From: Danio rerio
Lineage: Eukaryota > Chordata > Actinopteri > Cypriniformes > Danionidae
Direction of reading: 5' to 3'
Length of the DNA: 64,000 nt
NCBI RefSeq assembly: GCF_049306965.1
Contig: NC_133194.1
Location: 4,237,501-4,301,500, forward strand
A program made the position numbers and the translations under genes. Shown piece by piece: positions 63,967 through 64,000 of this stretch (positions are counted from its first letter, which is position 1; every line of letters begins with the position of its first letter). The notes under the pieces were generated by a model. The model searched no databases and was not told where the DNA came from. It was given only the letters and a program-made list of their open reading frames with translations.

Positions 63967-64000
63967 AGTCATTTCTCAGTTGTCTTTACACCTTGCACTG
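62491..64000. repeat. Tandem array unit 5, cut by the window end
   Basis: The first 1,510 bp of a further unit: right half of the Angel-like repeat, the small Tc1 relic, the truncated MITE, the (TA)n tract at 63,882-63,962 and the start of the following AT-rich spacer. Closest to units 3 and 4. Whether map7d1 exons follow cannot be seen. Confidence 0.95.
62769..63327 (+). mobile_element. Tc1-like relic, copy in unit 5
   Basis: TA-flanked, 559 bp, with the C-terminal transposase frame at 62,942-63,265 ('SPELNPIEHLWDVV'). Confidence 0.8.

Overview
This is vertebrate nuclear DNA, almost certainly zebrafish (Danio rerio) or a close cyprinid. Split genes with consensus splice sites, long (TA)n microsatellites, DANA-type SINEs, Sleeping Beauty-like Tc1 copies, Angel-like fold-back repeats and non-autonomous hAT elements all point there. 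Families were recognised by recalled homology only; no search was run.

Layout. (1) 1-4,160: non-coding repeat-rich DNA downstream of the first gene. (2) ~4,165-17,500, minus strand: a complete thrap3 gene (TRAP150, an SR/RGG-rich splicing and transcription cofactor). It has a non-coding first exon and ten coding exons whose phases join into one 880-codon reading frame. (3) 17,600-22,010: intergenic spacer with fold-back repeats, a tRNA-derived SINE and a Tc1-type MITE. (4) 22,011 to the window end: a head-to-tail tandem array with four complete units (11.03, 9.84, 9.80 and 9.80 kb) and the first 1.5 kb of a fifth.

Each complete array unit carries the last five coding exons, stop codon and poly(A) signal of a MAP7-family gene on the minus strand. 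Human MAP7D1 lies next to THRAP3, so map7d1 is the best call; the 5' part of the gene must lie to the right of the window. Each unit also carries a spacer containing a CTCF-type motif, a YY1-type motif and a GC-rich, hairpin-rich island with a CCAAT-octamer-TATA promoter layout. It also carries a fixed set of transposon fossils: two Tc1 elements, a DANA SINE, and an L2-like tail split by a 5'-truncated L1.

How it fits together. thrap3 and map7d1 are transcribed in the same direction (right to left). The duplicated block is the map7d1 3' end plus most of the map7d1-thrap3 spacer. The left breakpoint lies in the middle of an Angel-like fold-back element. All exon copies keep open frames and splice signals but differ by a few amino-acid changes, indels and microsatellite lengths, so they look like diverging real copies rather than one sequence entered repeatedly. 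The biological interest is the array itself and the unexplained island repeated inside it.
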